Shown: in pieces, positions 12,573 to 24,667 of the stretch
Layout: every line of letters begins with the position of its first letter
Position numbering within the stretch: the first letter of the stretch is position 1
Notes under the pieces: model-generated
Told to the model about the DNA's origin: nothing
Seen by the model: the letters and a program-made list of their open reading frames with translations, nothing else
The model's database searches: none
Assembly (NCBI RefSeq): GCF_000715075.1
Contig: NC_134096.1
Location: 119,720,698-119,784,697, forward strand
Direction of reading: 5' to 3'
DNA from: Nicotiana tabacum
Taxonomy: Eukaryota > Streptophyta > Magnoliopsida > Solanales > Solanaceae
Length of the DNA: 64,000 nucleotides
Made by a program: the position numbers and the translations under genes

Positions 12573-15500
12573 TGTAACGACCCGATCAATCGTTTTGAGT
12601 ATTACAATCACGTTTACTGCTCAAATTGTACTTCACAGTTGTTGTGTGAATTGCCGGGGTAAATGGTTAAGGTCCGGTGAGGTTTTGGAATAAATTGGAC
12701 CATTTAGTTCCAAGGTTTAAACCTTAAGTTAAAATAGTGACCGGATGTCGACTTATGTGTAAACGACCCTAGAATGGAGTTTTGATGATTCCAATAGCTC
12801 CGTACAGTGATTTTGGACTTAGGAGCGTGTCCGGAAAATTATTTGGAGGTCCGTAGTGGAATTAGGCTTGAAATGCCGAAATATGATTTTTTGGAAAGTT
12901 TGACCGGGGGGTTGACTTTTTGATATTGAGGTCGGAATCCGATTTTGGAAATTTAAATAGGTCCGTAATGTGAAATGTGGCTTGTGTGCAAAATTTGAGG
13001 TCAATCGGACGTGATTTGATGTGTTTCGGCACAAGATATAGAATTTGAAGTTTCAAAGTTTAATGATTTCGAATTGAGGTGTGATTCGTCGGTTTGATGT
13101 TGTTATGTGAGTTTTGAGGCCTCGAGTAGGTCCGTGTTATGTTATGGGACTTGTTGGTATGTTTGCACGGTGTCCCGAGTGACTCGGGTGAGTTTTGGAT
13201 GAGGTTCAGAGCATTTTAGAAGTTTTGGCTAAGGCTGGAATTTTTCTGTTGCTGGTGTCTACGCACCTGCAGAAATGGGCTCGCAGGTGCGATGGTCACA
13301 GAAGCGACACTCAAGTCGCGGAAGCAAGGGAGTGCTGGCTGGAAAGGCATCGCAAAAGCGGAAGTCAGGGCGCAAAAGCACTTGCGCAGGAGCGGCCCAA
13401 TGCGCGCAGAAGCGCGACCGCAAGTGCGGTCCTTGGCATCGTAGAAGCGATTATGGCTGGCCAAGCTGTTCTCGCAGAAGTGAGATTTTTCCCGCAGAAG
13501 CGAAGGTCGCAGATGCGACCCCTTGTCCGCAGATGCGGAAATCGCTGGGACAGAACCTTAAATTCGAGGGTTCGACATTTTCACCCATTTTTGGATTTTG
13601 GAGCTCGGGTTGGGCGAATTTGGAGAGGAAATTTTCCACACAACTTGGGGTAAGTGTTCTTAACTCCCCTGTGACTATATTCCATGAATTACTCTTCATT
13701 TTTGGTGTAAGATTATTGAATCTTCAAGAGAAATAGAAGAACATTTCTATAATGTCACAAAACGAATATTTCAAGTTTGAATACCGATTTGGAGTCGGAT
13801 TTGAGTGAAATTAGTATGGTTGAACTTGTAATTGGATGGGTTGTTGTATTTTGTGGGTTTCATCAGATTTCAAGACATGGGCCCCACGGGTGATTTTTGG
13901 GGCGTAATTTCGGATTTTGTGGAGAATATTAACATTTTGATATGGAATTAATTCCTATGAATTGTGTGGACTGAATCAAATTAATTGTGGTAGATTCGAG
14001 CCGTTCGGGAGTTGATACGCGCATAATGGGATTTCTGGAGCATTGTTTAGCTTGCTCGACATTGGATTCGGCTTGTTCGAGGTAAGTAACTCTTCTAATC
14101 TTGGAGTTGAGGGTATGAACCCTGAATATATGTATTTCGTGAATTGTTGGGAGGTGACGCACATGCTAGGTGACGGGCGTGTGGGCGTGCACTATAGAAA
14201 TTGTGACATAATTGTTTCTGTGGAATTTTGTAGTTAAATGATCTTGGCATTTTCCATGCGTTTTATAAGTTAGAGAAATTAAGCTGAAAAGCATATAAAA
14301 ATCATGTTGAGGCTATGTGCCAGTATTATTGGGACCCACAAAGGTCATATTGCTGTGAATTATTTGTTTTAAATTAAAAATTCATACTCAATCATATTCA
14401 TTTCATTGCATATCATATCTCAGTCTCTGTTGTTATTTATTGATACATCATATCATCATTTTTGGGCTATTTACATGACATTGTGAGCCGAGAGACTGGA
14501 GAGATTGATGACCGAGTGAGGCCGAGGGCCTGATTGTGAGGATTATTATATGGATCGGGGCTGCCCTCCTGCACCATGCTTTATATACTTTATGATTATA
14601 GCATGTGAGTTGTCCGTGCAGATTATAGTGCTTGAGATGAAGGAGCCCCTCCGGAGTCTGTACACACCCCCAGTGAGCACACATATCTACTGAGTGCGAG
14701 TGCCGAGTGCTGAGTGACTAGGTGGCATGAGTGATTGTGAGGTATGCCCGAGTGGCATGAGTGACTGTGAGGTATGCCCGAGAGGCATGAGTGACGGTGA
14801 GGTTAGCCCAAGGGGCTGTATATGAGTGATGTTCTGCCCGAGGGGCTGTTTATGATTTTATCACTGAGTTGCATCGCATTGGCATGCACACATGACATAC
14901 AGGCATAGAGATGTATTTTTCTCATGTTGTACAACATCACATCATTCATGATTTCTTACACATTTTTACAGATGAGCATAGTGAAGTATTTATTTTACAC
15001 GGGTTATCCGGAAGGAAAATGAAAACATCTTATTTATTATTAAAAAGATTTTGGGAGAAATTATTGTTTTTAAACTATTCATATTTTTGGCAACTTAGGC
15101 AAACGATTTGGGTTTTCACTGATGTATTTGAAAGGAAGAACTATTATTTTTGAAATCATGATTTGGCTGAGCATTTTATCTCTGAGTTACTTCTGGTATT
15201 ATTTGCTTTATGTTGTTATGGACTGTTGTGGACTATTGGTTATGGACCCGACCATGGTAGAAGCTCGTCACTACTTTCAACCTACAGCTAGGTTTGTTAC
15301 TTACTCAGTACATGGGGTTGATTGTACTGATACTACACTTCTGCACATTGCATGCAGATATTGGTTGTTGTTGTTGCTGTGCTCGATAGTTGCCGGATTT
15401 GAGGATGTACCTGCGTTCTTGTTGTAGATGCCTCTTGTTCAGTGTAGCTTTAGATTTATAAAAGCTCTGTTTATGTATTATTCAAACACACTATGTATTT

Positions 15501-15700
15501 ATTTCATTTCCGATTTGTATACTCTATTCTTAGAAGCTCATGATTTGTATTACCAGTTCTTGGGGATTGTATAAGATTAAGATCTTTATTCATTTAAATT
15601 TGCTTTAATAATTATTATTGGAATTTGATAATTAAAAGTTGGCTTACCTAGCGAGTTGGGTTTGGTGCCATCACGACTAGTTGGATTATGGGTCGTGACA
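12573..15700 (+). repeat. 3' LTR of B (3.13 kb)
   Basis: It starts TGTAACGACCCGATCAATCG and ends GGGTCGTGACA, followed by target duplication TCCCG. Features match the 5' LTR: core about 12800-13080, CpG words about 13260-13540, GTAAGT at 13650 and 14082, three 30-bp repeats, and a single CACGTG-type unit (CATGTG here) where the 5' LTR has two. Confidence 0.92.
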
Positions 15701-15705
15701 TCCCG

Positions 15706-15778
15706 CTTCCTTAATAAATCTACATTTCAGTACTAGCGAGGTCATAGAAAAATTTTCAGAATACTCGGGGTGCTACAG
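15706..15778 (+). pseudogene. H1 gag remnant, first part
   Basis: The last bases, ending ACTCGGGGTGCTACAG, align with the K gag just before its zinc knuckle (about 59285-59300). The stretch is split from the rest of H1 gag (41897 onwards) by R1, whose TACAG duplication brackets it. The main gag domain that should precede it is missing in H1. Confidence 0.6.
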
Positions 15779-18737
15779 TATCACGACCCAAAATTCCACC
15801 ACAGGCATCGTGATGGCACCTAGGATCTCACACTAGGTAAGCCGATTTCAATTAACTTTTGAAGCCATTTTTTTTAAAAATTTACAGGAGAAATAATTAC
15901 AATATACAACCTCCCAAGACTGGTAGTATTGAGTCACGAACTCTAACTGAATACATGGAATGATCACGAGGACCCAATATACAATACTGTTTGAATTACA
16001 AATTAATAGTACAATGAAATGAAAAGACTCCAAGGGACTGTGACGGCCAAGCAACTCTACCTTGAATCCTTACGATCCCGCTTTAACTCTGCTCAAGTAC
16101 GATATCTCTAATACCTGGCTCTGCACAAAAATGTGCAGAAGTGGAGTATGAATACACCACGGTCGGTACCCAGTAAGTATCAAGACTAACTTCAGTGGAG
16201 TACAGACGAGGTACAGTCAAGACACTCACTAGTCTAATAACTGTGCAATATAATATACAAAATAATAGGAAAAAAATAACATCAAGGCAACATAAAACAA
16301 CCAATGAGATGCACAGTAAGACAATAAAATCACCATTTAATATCGCTCAACAATTAATAAATACAATTACACCCAGTTAAATCAAGTTCTTCAATTAAAT
16401 ATCTTTCAAATATAATTCTTACGAATAAAACTCTTTTTCAAATATAATTTCGTCGAATAAATATCTTTCAAATACAATTATTTCATATAATTCTTCTTGA
16501 ATAAAAATCCTTTCAAATAAATATTTTGAATATAATTCTTTCGATTAAAGAGTCGCCATGTGACACCTCATTTAAAAATCATAAAAATACAGGTCTCAAC
16601 CCATTTTCATAATTTTCGTAAACACGGGTCTCAGTCCATTTTTCATATTTCCACGGCACCTCGTTGCCCATAATTAAATCATCATATTTCCCCGGCACCT
16701 CGTGCCCTCATTTCATATCAAAACTGCACGGACAATTCACGTGCCAAATATCATTATCATTTCATCACAGCACCTAGTGCCCACATTTCATATCACAACT
16801 GCACGGACAATTCACGTGCCAAATATCCTCATTATTTACTCACGACACCTCGTGCCCACATTTTATTTTATAATCCGCTTGGCAATAGCCACATGCTCTC
16901 AATTTCAACATAAATCAGATTATTGTCAATTTACCAAAAACAAGACAAATTGCACAAAGTATAAAAATAAACACAAGAAAATCACAATATCACATATCGT
17001 CCCTGACAATAGCCACCCTTATCGCTCCTATTGCCACCCTTATCACTCCTATAGCCACCCTTATCGCTCCGCCCAGACAATATCAATAGCCACCCTTATC
17101 GCTCATATTGCCACCCTTATCGTTCCTATAGCCACCCTTATCGCTCCGCCCAGACCATAACAATAGCCACCCTTATCGCTCCTATTGCCACCCTTACCGC
17201 TCCTATAGACACCCTTATTGCTCCGCCCAGGCAATATTCCAACAAACACAACCACAGTGAAATGCCACCCTTATACCCACATAATATCAACGGTGAAATG
17301 CCACCCTTATATCCTCAAAATAATAATTACCACAACACAATAATTTATACGAAAAATTATCATGGCAACATAACAAAATCAATTCATATCACAATTTGCC
17401 CAATGGCCACAACCAAATTTCAAAGCTACAACCAAGTCAATTAATTTCACAACAAATAGCCAAAAGCTCCACACAATATGTACAACACCCAAAAACAATT
17501 AATAGAGATAGAAATTACTCAACATAAAGCAAAGTCTTCATTAAATTCAAATTTTCAATAATTATATAAACACTTCTTCTTAAGCTCATTTAATTAATTA
17601 TTTGCAGAGGGAAAATCCATAATGAAATTAAATTTCAATAATTATCAAACCAATAAATTCACGGAATTACATAAATAATCAAGTAACAATCACATCAAAT
17701 TGTCATCACAAGGATTTAGGCACGACAAATAGATGATTAAATATATACCAATAATTATCCAATTTACCACACAATATGCTCAAGACTTTAACTCAATAAA
17801 ATTTAAACAAATAAGCCGAGTGCATACTTGTCATCTCGCATACACGGCTTTTCACATTTCACAAATGGCACATAAGACTCGATGCCTAATGGGTAATTCC
17901 CCCACTCGAGGTTAAGCAAGACACTTACCTTTTTTTTTAAAAAGTTAGGCCGGTATTCCAAAATAGCCTTCTTGCTTTAATTGACTGCCGGACAGCTCAA
18001 ATCTATCCAAATTAATTGTATAAATCCATTAAAATTCATCGGAAACAATTGCGGATAATAATACGTCGACTTAAAAATTTATTCCAAAAAAGTCAACAAA
18101 AGTCAACGCGGGATAATATAACAACTCGACTTCCAAATCTTAAAATTTCATTTTTGGAAGATTTTGTAAAAATCTTGATTTCTTCCATTTAAATCCGAAT
18201 TAAATGATGAATATAATCAAGGATTCATGAAATATAAACACTTTAGGATATATAACACTTACCCCAACCAAGCTTGTGAAGAATCCTTCCATAATCGCCC
18301 AAATCCGAGCTCCAAATATTCCAAAACGAAATGCCCAAAAATGACCATTTTTGGTCCTTATGATTCTGCCCAGTTTTGCACCTGCGTGTACTGTTCACGC
18401 ACCTGTGGTTACTGTTCACGCACCTGCGAAAGAAACAGCAGATGCCCAAAAATTTCAGCAGCTTTTCTCCAAGTCCGAATTGATCCGTTAACCTTCCGAA
18501 ATCCACCCGAGGCCCTCGGAACCTCAACCAAATATACCAACACGTCCCAAAATATAATACGAACTTAGTCGAGGCTTCAAACCACGTCAAACAACGCCGA
18601 AATTATGAATCGTGCATCGAATCGAATTATAAGTTTTCAAATCTTCCAACTTCTATATTTTGCGCTGAAACATATCAAATCAATCCGTAATGACTTCAAA
18701 TTTTGCACACAAGTCATAATTGACTTAATGGAGCTAT
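15779..18737 (-). repeat. 3' LTR of R1, truncated (lacks about 400 bp at its 5' head)
   Basis: It begins on the plus strand TATCACGACCC (TG mutated) and follows the R1 5' LTR until GGAGCTAT at 18730-18737, then switches abruptly to internal sequence. By comparison with the 5' LTR (41490-41891), 402 bp are missing. It carries the 21-bp / 77-bp repeat (17012-17230), the GCACGGACAATTCACGTGC palindrome twice (about 16727 and 16799), donor-like words on the minus strand at 17923-17928 and 18257-18262, and a small CpG cluster (about 18370-18430). Confidence 0.85.
17012..17230 (-). repeat. 21-bp minisatellite with 77-bp higher-order period, R1 3' LTR
   Basis: GCCACCCTTAT units start at 17012, 17033, 17054, 17089, 17110, 17131, 17166, 17187 and 17208 (the last reads GACACC). 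Spacings are 21, 21 and 35 bp in strict rotation, so three triplets form a 77-bp higher-order repeat with a CGCCCAGAC linker. The R1 5' LTR (39668-39830) and the K 5' LTR (56519-56735) have related arrays. Confidence 0.85.
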
Positions 18738-19455
18738 GGCGAAAACTCAATGTTTACAACACGAAAATGGCTGAATATGCACATAAAATATACAAGAATT
18801 ATCAAATAAGCCTAATAGGCATGACTCCCAATTAATACTATTGTACGAATTAAATTTCACAAAGGAAAAGATTTAAATTCATAAAAATTTCACCACAAGG
18901 ACCTCGTCCTTACATAACTTCCACCACGGCTTGCAGTCCGATTTAAATATTTCACATATGTAAAAAAATACGAGGATCTCATCCTCAACTCCAAATCACA
19001 AGTATGTTGCACATTGTGCCAACTAAAATTTTCAATTTCCTTTCTTTCTTCTTTTCAATATATTTTCATAAACAATTTTCACAACATATAATGAACCCTC
19101 ATACCGGTAGGGCGTATAATTAATAAAAATTGGAATCAATTATTCCAAAACACATTAAACCTACTGTAATGAATAATAAAAATTACTTTTAGACTTATAT
19201 ACCTCAATGGTGTACAAAAATAAATTACAGACATAGGATCACACCTTCAAATCTCCCAACAGAGATAAATATATAAATGGGCCAAAAATTTACGAAGCTA
19301 ACCCATAAGTGGAGCATAATAGGAGAATTCACCTCAAAATTCAGAACCGAATCAAATTAAGGAAAATATCCTTCTATAATAAAAATCAGGATCGTACTTG
19401 TAACGACACCATCTGGTATATTGGCCTCAGCCAAATCATAGTGATTAAATCAACG
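18738..19455 (-). mobile_element. R1 3' internal region, non-coding
   Basis: It is the reverse complement of the K interior at about 59570-60280: dispersed words such as ATTGGGAGTCATGCCTATTAGG and GAGGACGAGATCCTCG variants are recognisable in both. It includes the end of gag, reading into the same protease-like scrap as K. It stops at 19455, where C2 begins. Confidence 0.7.
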
Positions 19456-22400
19456 GTGCAGAAGAGTAGCATGAGCACACCATAGCGGTGCCCAGTAATT
19501 ATCAAGACTAACCTCGGTGGAGTAGTGACGAGGAAAAATCAAGACACCCACTGGTCTAAGAAACTAAACGGGTACAGTATATGAATAACAGGAGTATGAT
19601 GTCTACATAAGGACTATGCAATATGGATCACAATACAGTAATGGCATTAAAGAAAGAAACAACAAGTATCAGCATGATATCATGAAAATGACATAGACAA
19701 AGTTAATGGAACACAACCTAAATCCGGAATAACAAATACAGCAAGGACAAGTAATAACTCAGCGACTACAACCGCTTTTACATCAGGTTTTAGCCAACAA
19801 CTCCACGAGGTACCAAACTTCGGACAAATCACAGCTCACGACTCTCAATAACTGAACCCTAACACTTGGCATCATGTGCCCTCATAACACCTTATAACCG
19901 CACTGACGACTCACGTGCCAATAGAGCAATTCTCACATAGAAGGCAAGTAAACAAGGGTGAGCATCTATGCTCAACAATATCAAGGACACCTCTTATCCG
20001 ATAAGAGTGCTTAACTACGTGTATGCTTGTGCAAGTGTCCTAACATAGTCCATATCAGCAAATAAGCATAAGGAAAAAGAACGAACAGCACATAGAATAT
20101 TGTCTCCCAGCTTTCACAAGATAAAGCTCACACAGGTACGTATACCACTACACACATGTAAACAACAAGAATGCCCCCAGGCCACAAGTCATCACAAATC
20201 AATCCCTGACATAGCCCACCTTGTCTCTCGATGTGTGCAATAGTAACATAAATGCCCGCCTTGTCTCCCCACACGTGCATAATAATGGTCCCACCTTGTC
20301 TCGCCACATGCGCAAGCCACATATGTATACACATATCCCGCCTTGTCACGCCGCATGTGCAAATATCAATGGTAATAATAGTACGACAGAAACCTCGTGC
20401 AACCCCACAATAACAACCGCACGACAGAAACCTCGTGCATCACAATAATAACAACCGCACGGCAGAAACAATTCACAAGGAATAACCACAGTAAAGAATG
20501 CTAGGCGTAAAGAGAACAGCTCAACAAAGGGAAAACTAATGTATAGCAAGGATCCCATAATATACACTTCAACAACAGGGAAGCTAACGCGAATCAAATA
20601 ATTCTAAATAAAACAAGTCGACTAAGATATAGGATATCTAAACTTCTTTTAAGGTTGAGTAAATTACTAAGGATATTCAACAATTCAATTAAGAATAAGC
20701 AGCGGAAAAATAGTCATAACCTCAATTAATACTGAACAGTTATAAGATGAAATAATATTAATTCCAAATAAAGATAAGCAGTTATAAAAAGATAGCATGG
20801 CTATAGAAGAGATAACAGTTTTAATTAAGGTACATATGAATCAAGTAACAATAATAGTGGATCCTGAAGCAATTGATTCTAATTAAGCAGGTAGATGTGA
20901 ATCTAGTAATTTAGATATATAATCATCACAAGAACAACTGCATATTCAATGAATACAAGGACCTAAGAACCCTTAAAGGCCAACTCTCCACAAATAAGTC
21001 TGTGCACGCACTCGTCACCTCGTGTACACGGACTACAATCAACATAGAAGACTCAAATCCTAAGGGAAAGTCCCCCACACAAGGTTAGGCAAGATACTTA
21101 CCTCAAAGAAGACAAACTGATACTCAAAAATAAACTTCTCGAGTGAAATGACCTCCGGACGGCTCAAATATAATCAAAATAACTTCAAAGCACAAATAAA
21201 ACTCATAAGAGACTATTCCTGGTCATAAAGTCTCAATCTTTATCAAAATCCAAAAATCGGTTCAAAAGTCGACCCCCGGGACCGCACCTCGGAACCCGGC
21301 AAATTTTACAAAACTCAAATACCCATTCCGATATGAGTCCAACCATACATAAATTATCAAATTTCGATACCATTTCGTCCCTCAAATCATGATTTTTCAT
21401 TTTGAAAATTTCCTTGAAAAACTACCATTTTCCTCAACTCAAAACATAAATGAAATGATAAAAATAAAGATAAAATCATGGAATATATTAAATTCTAGGT
21501 GAAGAACACTTTCCTCAAACAATTTGCTTGAAAAACCTACAAAGCATCGCTCAAAACCAAGCTCTAGAACTCCAAAAATGGTGAAAATGGAAAACCCTCG
21601 GAATAGAGGACTTTATATTCTACCCAGGTGTTTTGTGCATCGCGAATATGGAGAAAGGGACGCGTTCGCAAAGAAGAAAAACAAACGCTGCCTAGTTGTT
21701 CTTCGTGAATACGATAACTCGTTCGCTAACACGGAGAGGAAAAATAAGATGGCCCAACGACTGCTCTTCGCGAATGCGTGAAGTAGTATGCGAATGCGAA
21801 TGCAAAGAGTGTAATGGAATAACTACGCGAATGCGTAAGCGACACACGAACGCAAAGAGGAAAATGATCACCAGTACCCAGGGCCTGGTTTGCACTTCGC
21901 GAACGCGAGATAGGGAATGTGAACGCGAAGAGGGGGTGGCAGAACTTCGCGAACGCGAGAGGGTGACTGCAAATGCGAAGGGGAAATATTTCACCCTCCA
22001 AAATAACACTACGTGAATGCGAAGGCAAGGACGCAAACGCGATGAAGGAAACCAGATGACAGATAACAGCAGTTCAAAATAGGGGGAAATGACTCGTAGA
22101 CCATCCAAAACTCACCCGAGGCCCCCGGGACCCCATCTAAACATACCAACAAGTTCCATAAACTAACACGGACTCATTCGAGGTCTCAAATCACATCAGA
22201 CAACGCCGAAAATACAAATCGCACCACGAATCAAACTTATGAACTTCCAAAACTTTCAACTTTGAAAACTCATGCTGAAACCAATCTAACCAACCTAGAA
22301 TGACGTCAAATTTTGCAGGAAGTCCCAATTAACATAACGGAGCTTTTCCAACTCTCGAAATTACATTCCGACCCCGATATCAAAAAGTCCACTTCCGGTC

Positions 22401-22741
22401 AAAATCTCCAAAAAATTTAACTTTTGCCATTTCAAGCCTAAATCAGCTACATACCTCAAATTCCCAGTCCAGACACGTTCCTAAGTCCAAAATCACCCAA
22501 CGGAGCTAACGGAACTGAAAGAACTCCATTCCGGAGTCATCTTTACACAGTTCCAAGTACGTTTAAAAATCCTAAGACTTAAGCTTCCGTTTTGGGGACT
22601 AAGTGTCCCAAATCACTCCGGATCATCCGGTAACTGAATTTAACCACGTACGCAAGTCAATACACATAATATGATGTTGTTCAAGACCTTATGCTGCCGA
22701 AAGGAGCTTAAATTCTCAAAACGATCAATTGGGTCGTTACA
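19456..22741 (-). repeat. LTR C2, reversed, lacking its 3' tail
   Basis: C2 is homologous to C1 (24668-28321) in opposite orientation. The 5' head is intact (plus strand ends GGGTCGTTACA at 22741), but the tail after the TGCAGAAGAGTAGCATG word is gone, together with about 330 bp of adjacent R1 gag, so no target duplication remains. CpG words (TTCGCGAACGCGA type) fill about 21640-22030. A donor-like GTAAGT lies on the minus strand at 21096-21101. Confidence 0.85.
21640..22030. other. CpG word cluster in C2
   Basis: It has repeated TTCGCGAACGCGA and GCGAATGCG words with decayed versions, mirrored in C1 at about 25360-25770. The arginine/serine-rich open frames here on both strands are translations of the repeated words. 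Confidence 0.75.
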
Positions 22742-23770
22742 ATAATGGGTTCTAGCTGAAGAGTAAAATCCACTGAACCCTCCAGATCTTCGAGACCTCT
22801 TGGCCTCCTTAGACTCCCTTTCCTCGCCTAAAACACCCTCTATCTTCCTTGAAATATCCACTACTTGTTGAAATGGAGCATCAGTTTGCAATTCTCGAGC
22901 CATGCATATTTTAATATCATAATCGAGCCCCTCAATGAATCTGCGAACCTGCTCTCTGATTGTAGGAACCAAGATCGGTGCATGACGGGCTAACACATTA
23001 AACCTGGTAGCATATTCTGACACTGTCATAGTGCCCTGACACAACCGTTCAAACTCTGCGCGCCACGCATCTCGGAGAGTTTGGGGAACAAACTCTTTCA
23101 AGAATATTTCCAAAAATTAAGCCCAAGTTTGCGGTGTTGCATCGGCTGGTCTACCTTCTTCATAGATTTTCCACCACCGATACGTTGTGCCTGACAGTTG
23201 AAATGTAGTAAAGGCAACTCCACTCACTTCCACAATACCCATGGTGCGGAGAATACGGTGACAATTTTCTAGAAATCCTTGGGCATCCTCTGTAGCTGTG
23301 CCACTGAAAGTAGGTGGACTATACCTCTTAAACCTTTTGAGTCTCTTTTGTTCTTCTTCTTATGCCTCGGGCCTGACCCTAGGCCGAACCGGAATAACAG
23401 GTTGTACCGGTATTGCACCCGAAACCTGACCAACATGAACCAACTGCTCTGGAGTTATGATAGGAGTCTGAGCTACTCCCCCAATCTACAAAATATTTGG
23501 TGCAACGGAGATCAATCCCGCCTGAGTTAATGTACCAAGCATACTCAGGAACTATGCTAAAGTCTCTTGAAGCCCGGAGGTAACAACATGTGCTTCCGGT
23601 ACCTGTCCCCTAACTGGATCTACTGGTGGCTTCTCAAATATTGTTCTGACAGGTGATCTAGTCACAACACAAGACATTCCTTGACCTCTACCTCGGCCCC
23701 GGCCTCTTGCAGCCCTAGTAGTATGTGCGGATGCCTTCTCAGCTAACCCAGTAGCACGTGTCCTCATCAT
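22742..23770 (-). pseudogene. gag: R1 gag, Tekay/Del-type, broken
   Basis: Gag would form the particle that packages retrotransposon RNA. The start ATG is taken at 23770 because the following Arg-Thr-Arg-Ala-Thr-Gly matches the K gag start. A glycine/arginine-rich N-terminus is followed by a linker, then the retrotransposon gag domain (QTLRDAWRAEFERL, IREQVRRFIEGLDY). In-frame stops interrupt it: a TAG after Glu-Thr-Leu-Ala, a TAA in the PEA-EEEQ stretch and a TAA after Thr-Trp-Ala. Two of these are C-to-T changes of Gln codons when compared with K. C2 cuts it at 22741, just before the zinc-knuckle part, which is lost. Not functional. Confidence 0.85.
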
Positions 23771-23953
23771 CTGTGAGAGAATGGATATACAAAGGTTCAA
23801 ATTCCAAATTCAACAAATTTCGCACGACAGGAATGAAAGAAATGGAAATTTCCTAACAATTTTGTAGCCTCTCGAAGATAAATACAGACATCTCCGTACC
23901 GAGCCGCAAGACTCTACTAGACTCGTTCATGACTAGTAGAACCTATGCACCTA

Positions 23954-23967
23954 GAGCTCTGATACTA
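23954..23967 (-). other. Primer-binding site of R1
   Basis: Plus strand GAGCTCTGATACTA, the reverse complement of TAGTATCAGAGCTC. This is the initiator-Met site with one substitution in its second base, three bases from the LTR end. Confidence 0.75.
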
Positions 23968-24667
23968 ACTTGTCATGACCCAAAATCCCACCACAGGCTT
24001 CGTGATGGCACCTAGTCTCTAAGACTAGGTAAGCCGATTTCAATTACCTTTTGAAGCCATTGGTTTTGAAACTAACAGCAAAAATAATTACAATATACAA
24101 CCTCCCAAGACTGGTAGTACTGAGTCACGAACTCTAACTGAATACATGGAATGATCACGAGGACCCAATATACAATACTGTTTGAATTACAAATTAATAG
24201 CAAAATGAAATGAAAAGACTCCAAGGGACTGCGACGGCCAAGCAACTCTACCTTGAATCCTTATGATCATGCTTTAACTCTGCTCAAGTACGATATCTCC
24301 AATACCTGGCTCTTTACAAAAATGTGCAAAAGTGTAGTATGAGTACACCACTTTCGGTACCCAGTAAGTATCAATACTAACCTCAGTGGAGTAGAGACGA
24401 GGTACAGTCAAGATAGTCACTAGTCTAATAACCTATGTAATATAATATACAAAATAATAGGAAACAAATAACATCAAGGCAACATAAAACAACCAATGAG
24501 ATGCACAGTAAGACAATAAAATCACCATTTAATATTGCTCAATAATTAATAAATACAATTACACCCAGTTAAATCAAGTTCTTCAATTAAATATCTTTCA
24601 CATATAATTCTTACGAATAAAACTCTTTTTCAAATATAATTTTGTCGAATAAATATCTTTCAAATAT

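Larger units (their letters stand above)
5544..15700 (+). mobile_element. Element B, complete non-coding LTR retrotransposon (LARD-like, 10.16 kb)
   Basis: B is structurally complete: 5' LTR 5544-8720, primer site, 3.85-kb interior, polypurine tract, 3' LTR 12573-15700, and perfect target duplication TCCCG (5539-5543 and 15701-15705). No gag, protease, reverse transcriptase or integrase is seen in any frame. Intact ends and two LTRs with no coding capacity fit the definition of a large retrotransposon derivative. The primer site and the GAGGACGAACGTATGTTTAAG motif before the 3' LTR tie it to the Tekay/Del-like families nearby. It landed in the H1 leader. Confidence 0.9.

Noticed and set aside
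16702..17160. 152-residue plus-strand frame, with similar ones at 39472 and 56517
   Set aside because: It covers the 21-bp minisatellite in R1 and K LTRs and lies antisense to the element in each case.
21692..22108. Long Arg/Ser-rich frames on both strands
   Set aside because: They come from GCGAACGCGA-type words in C2; the same occurs in C1.
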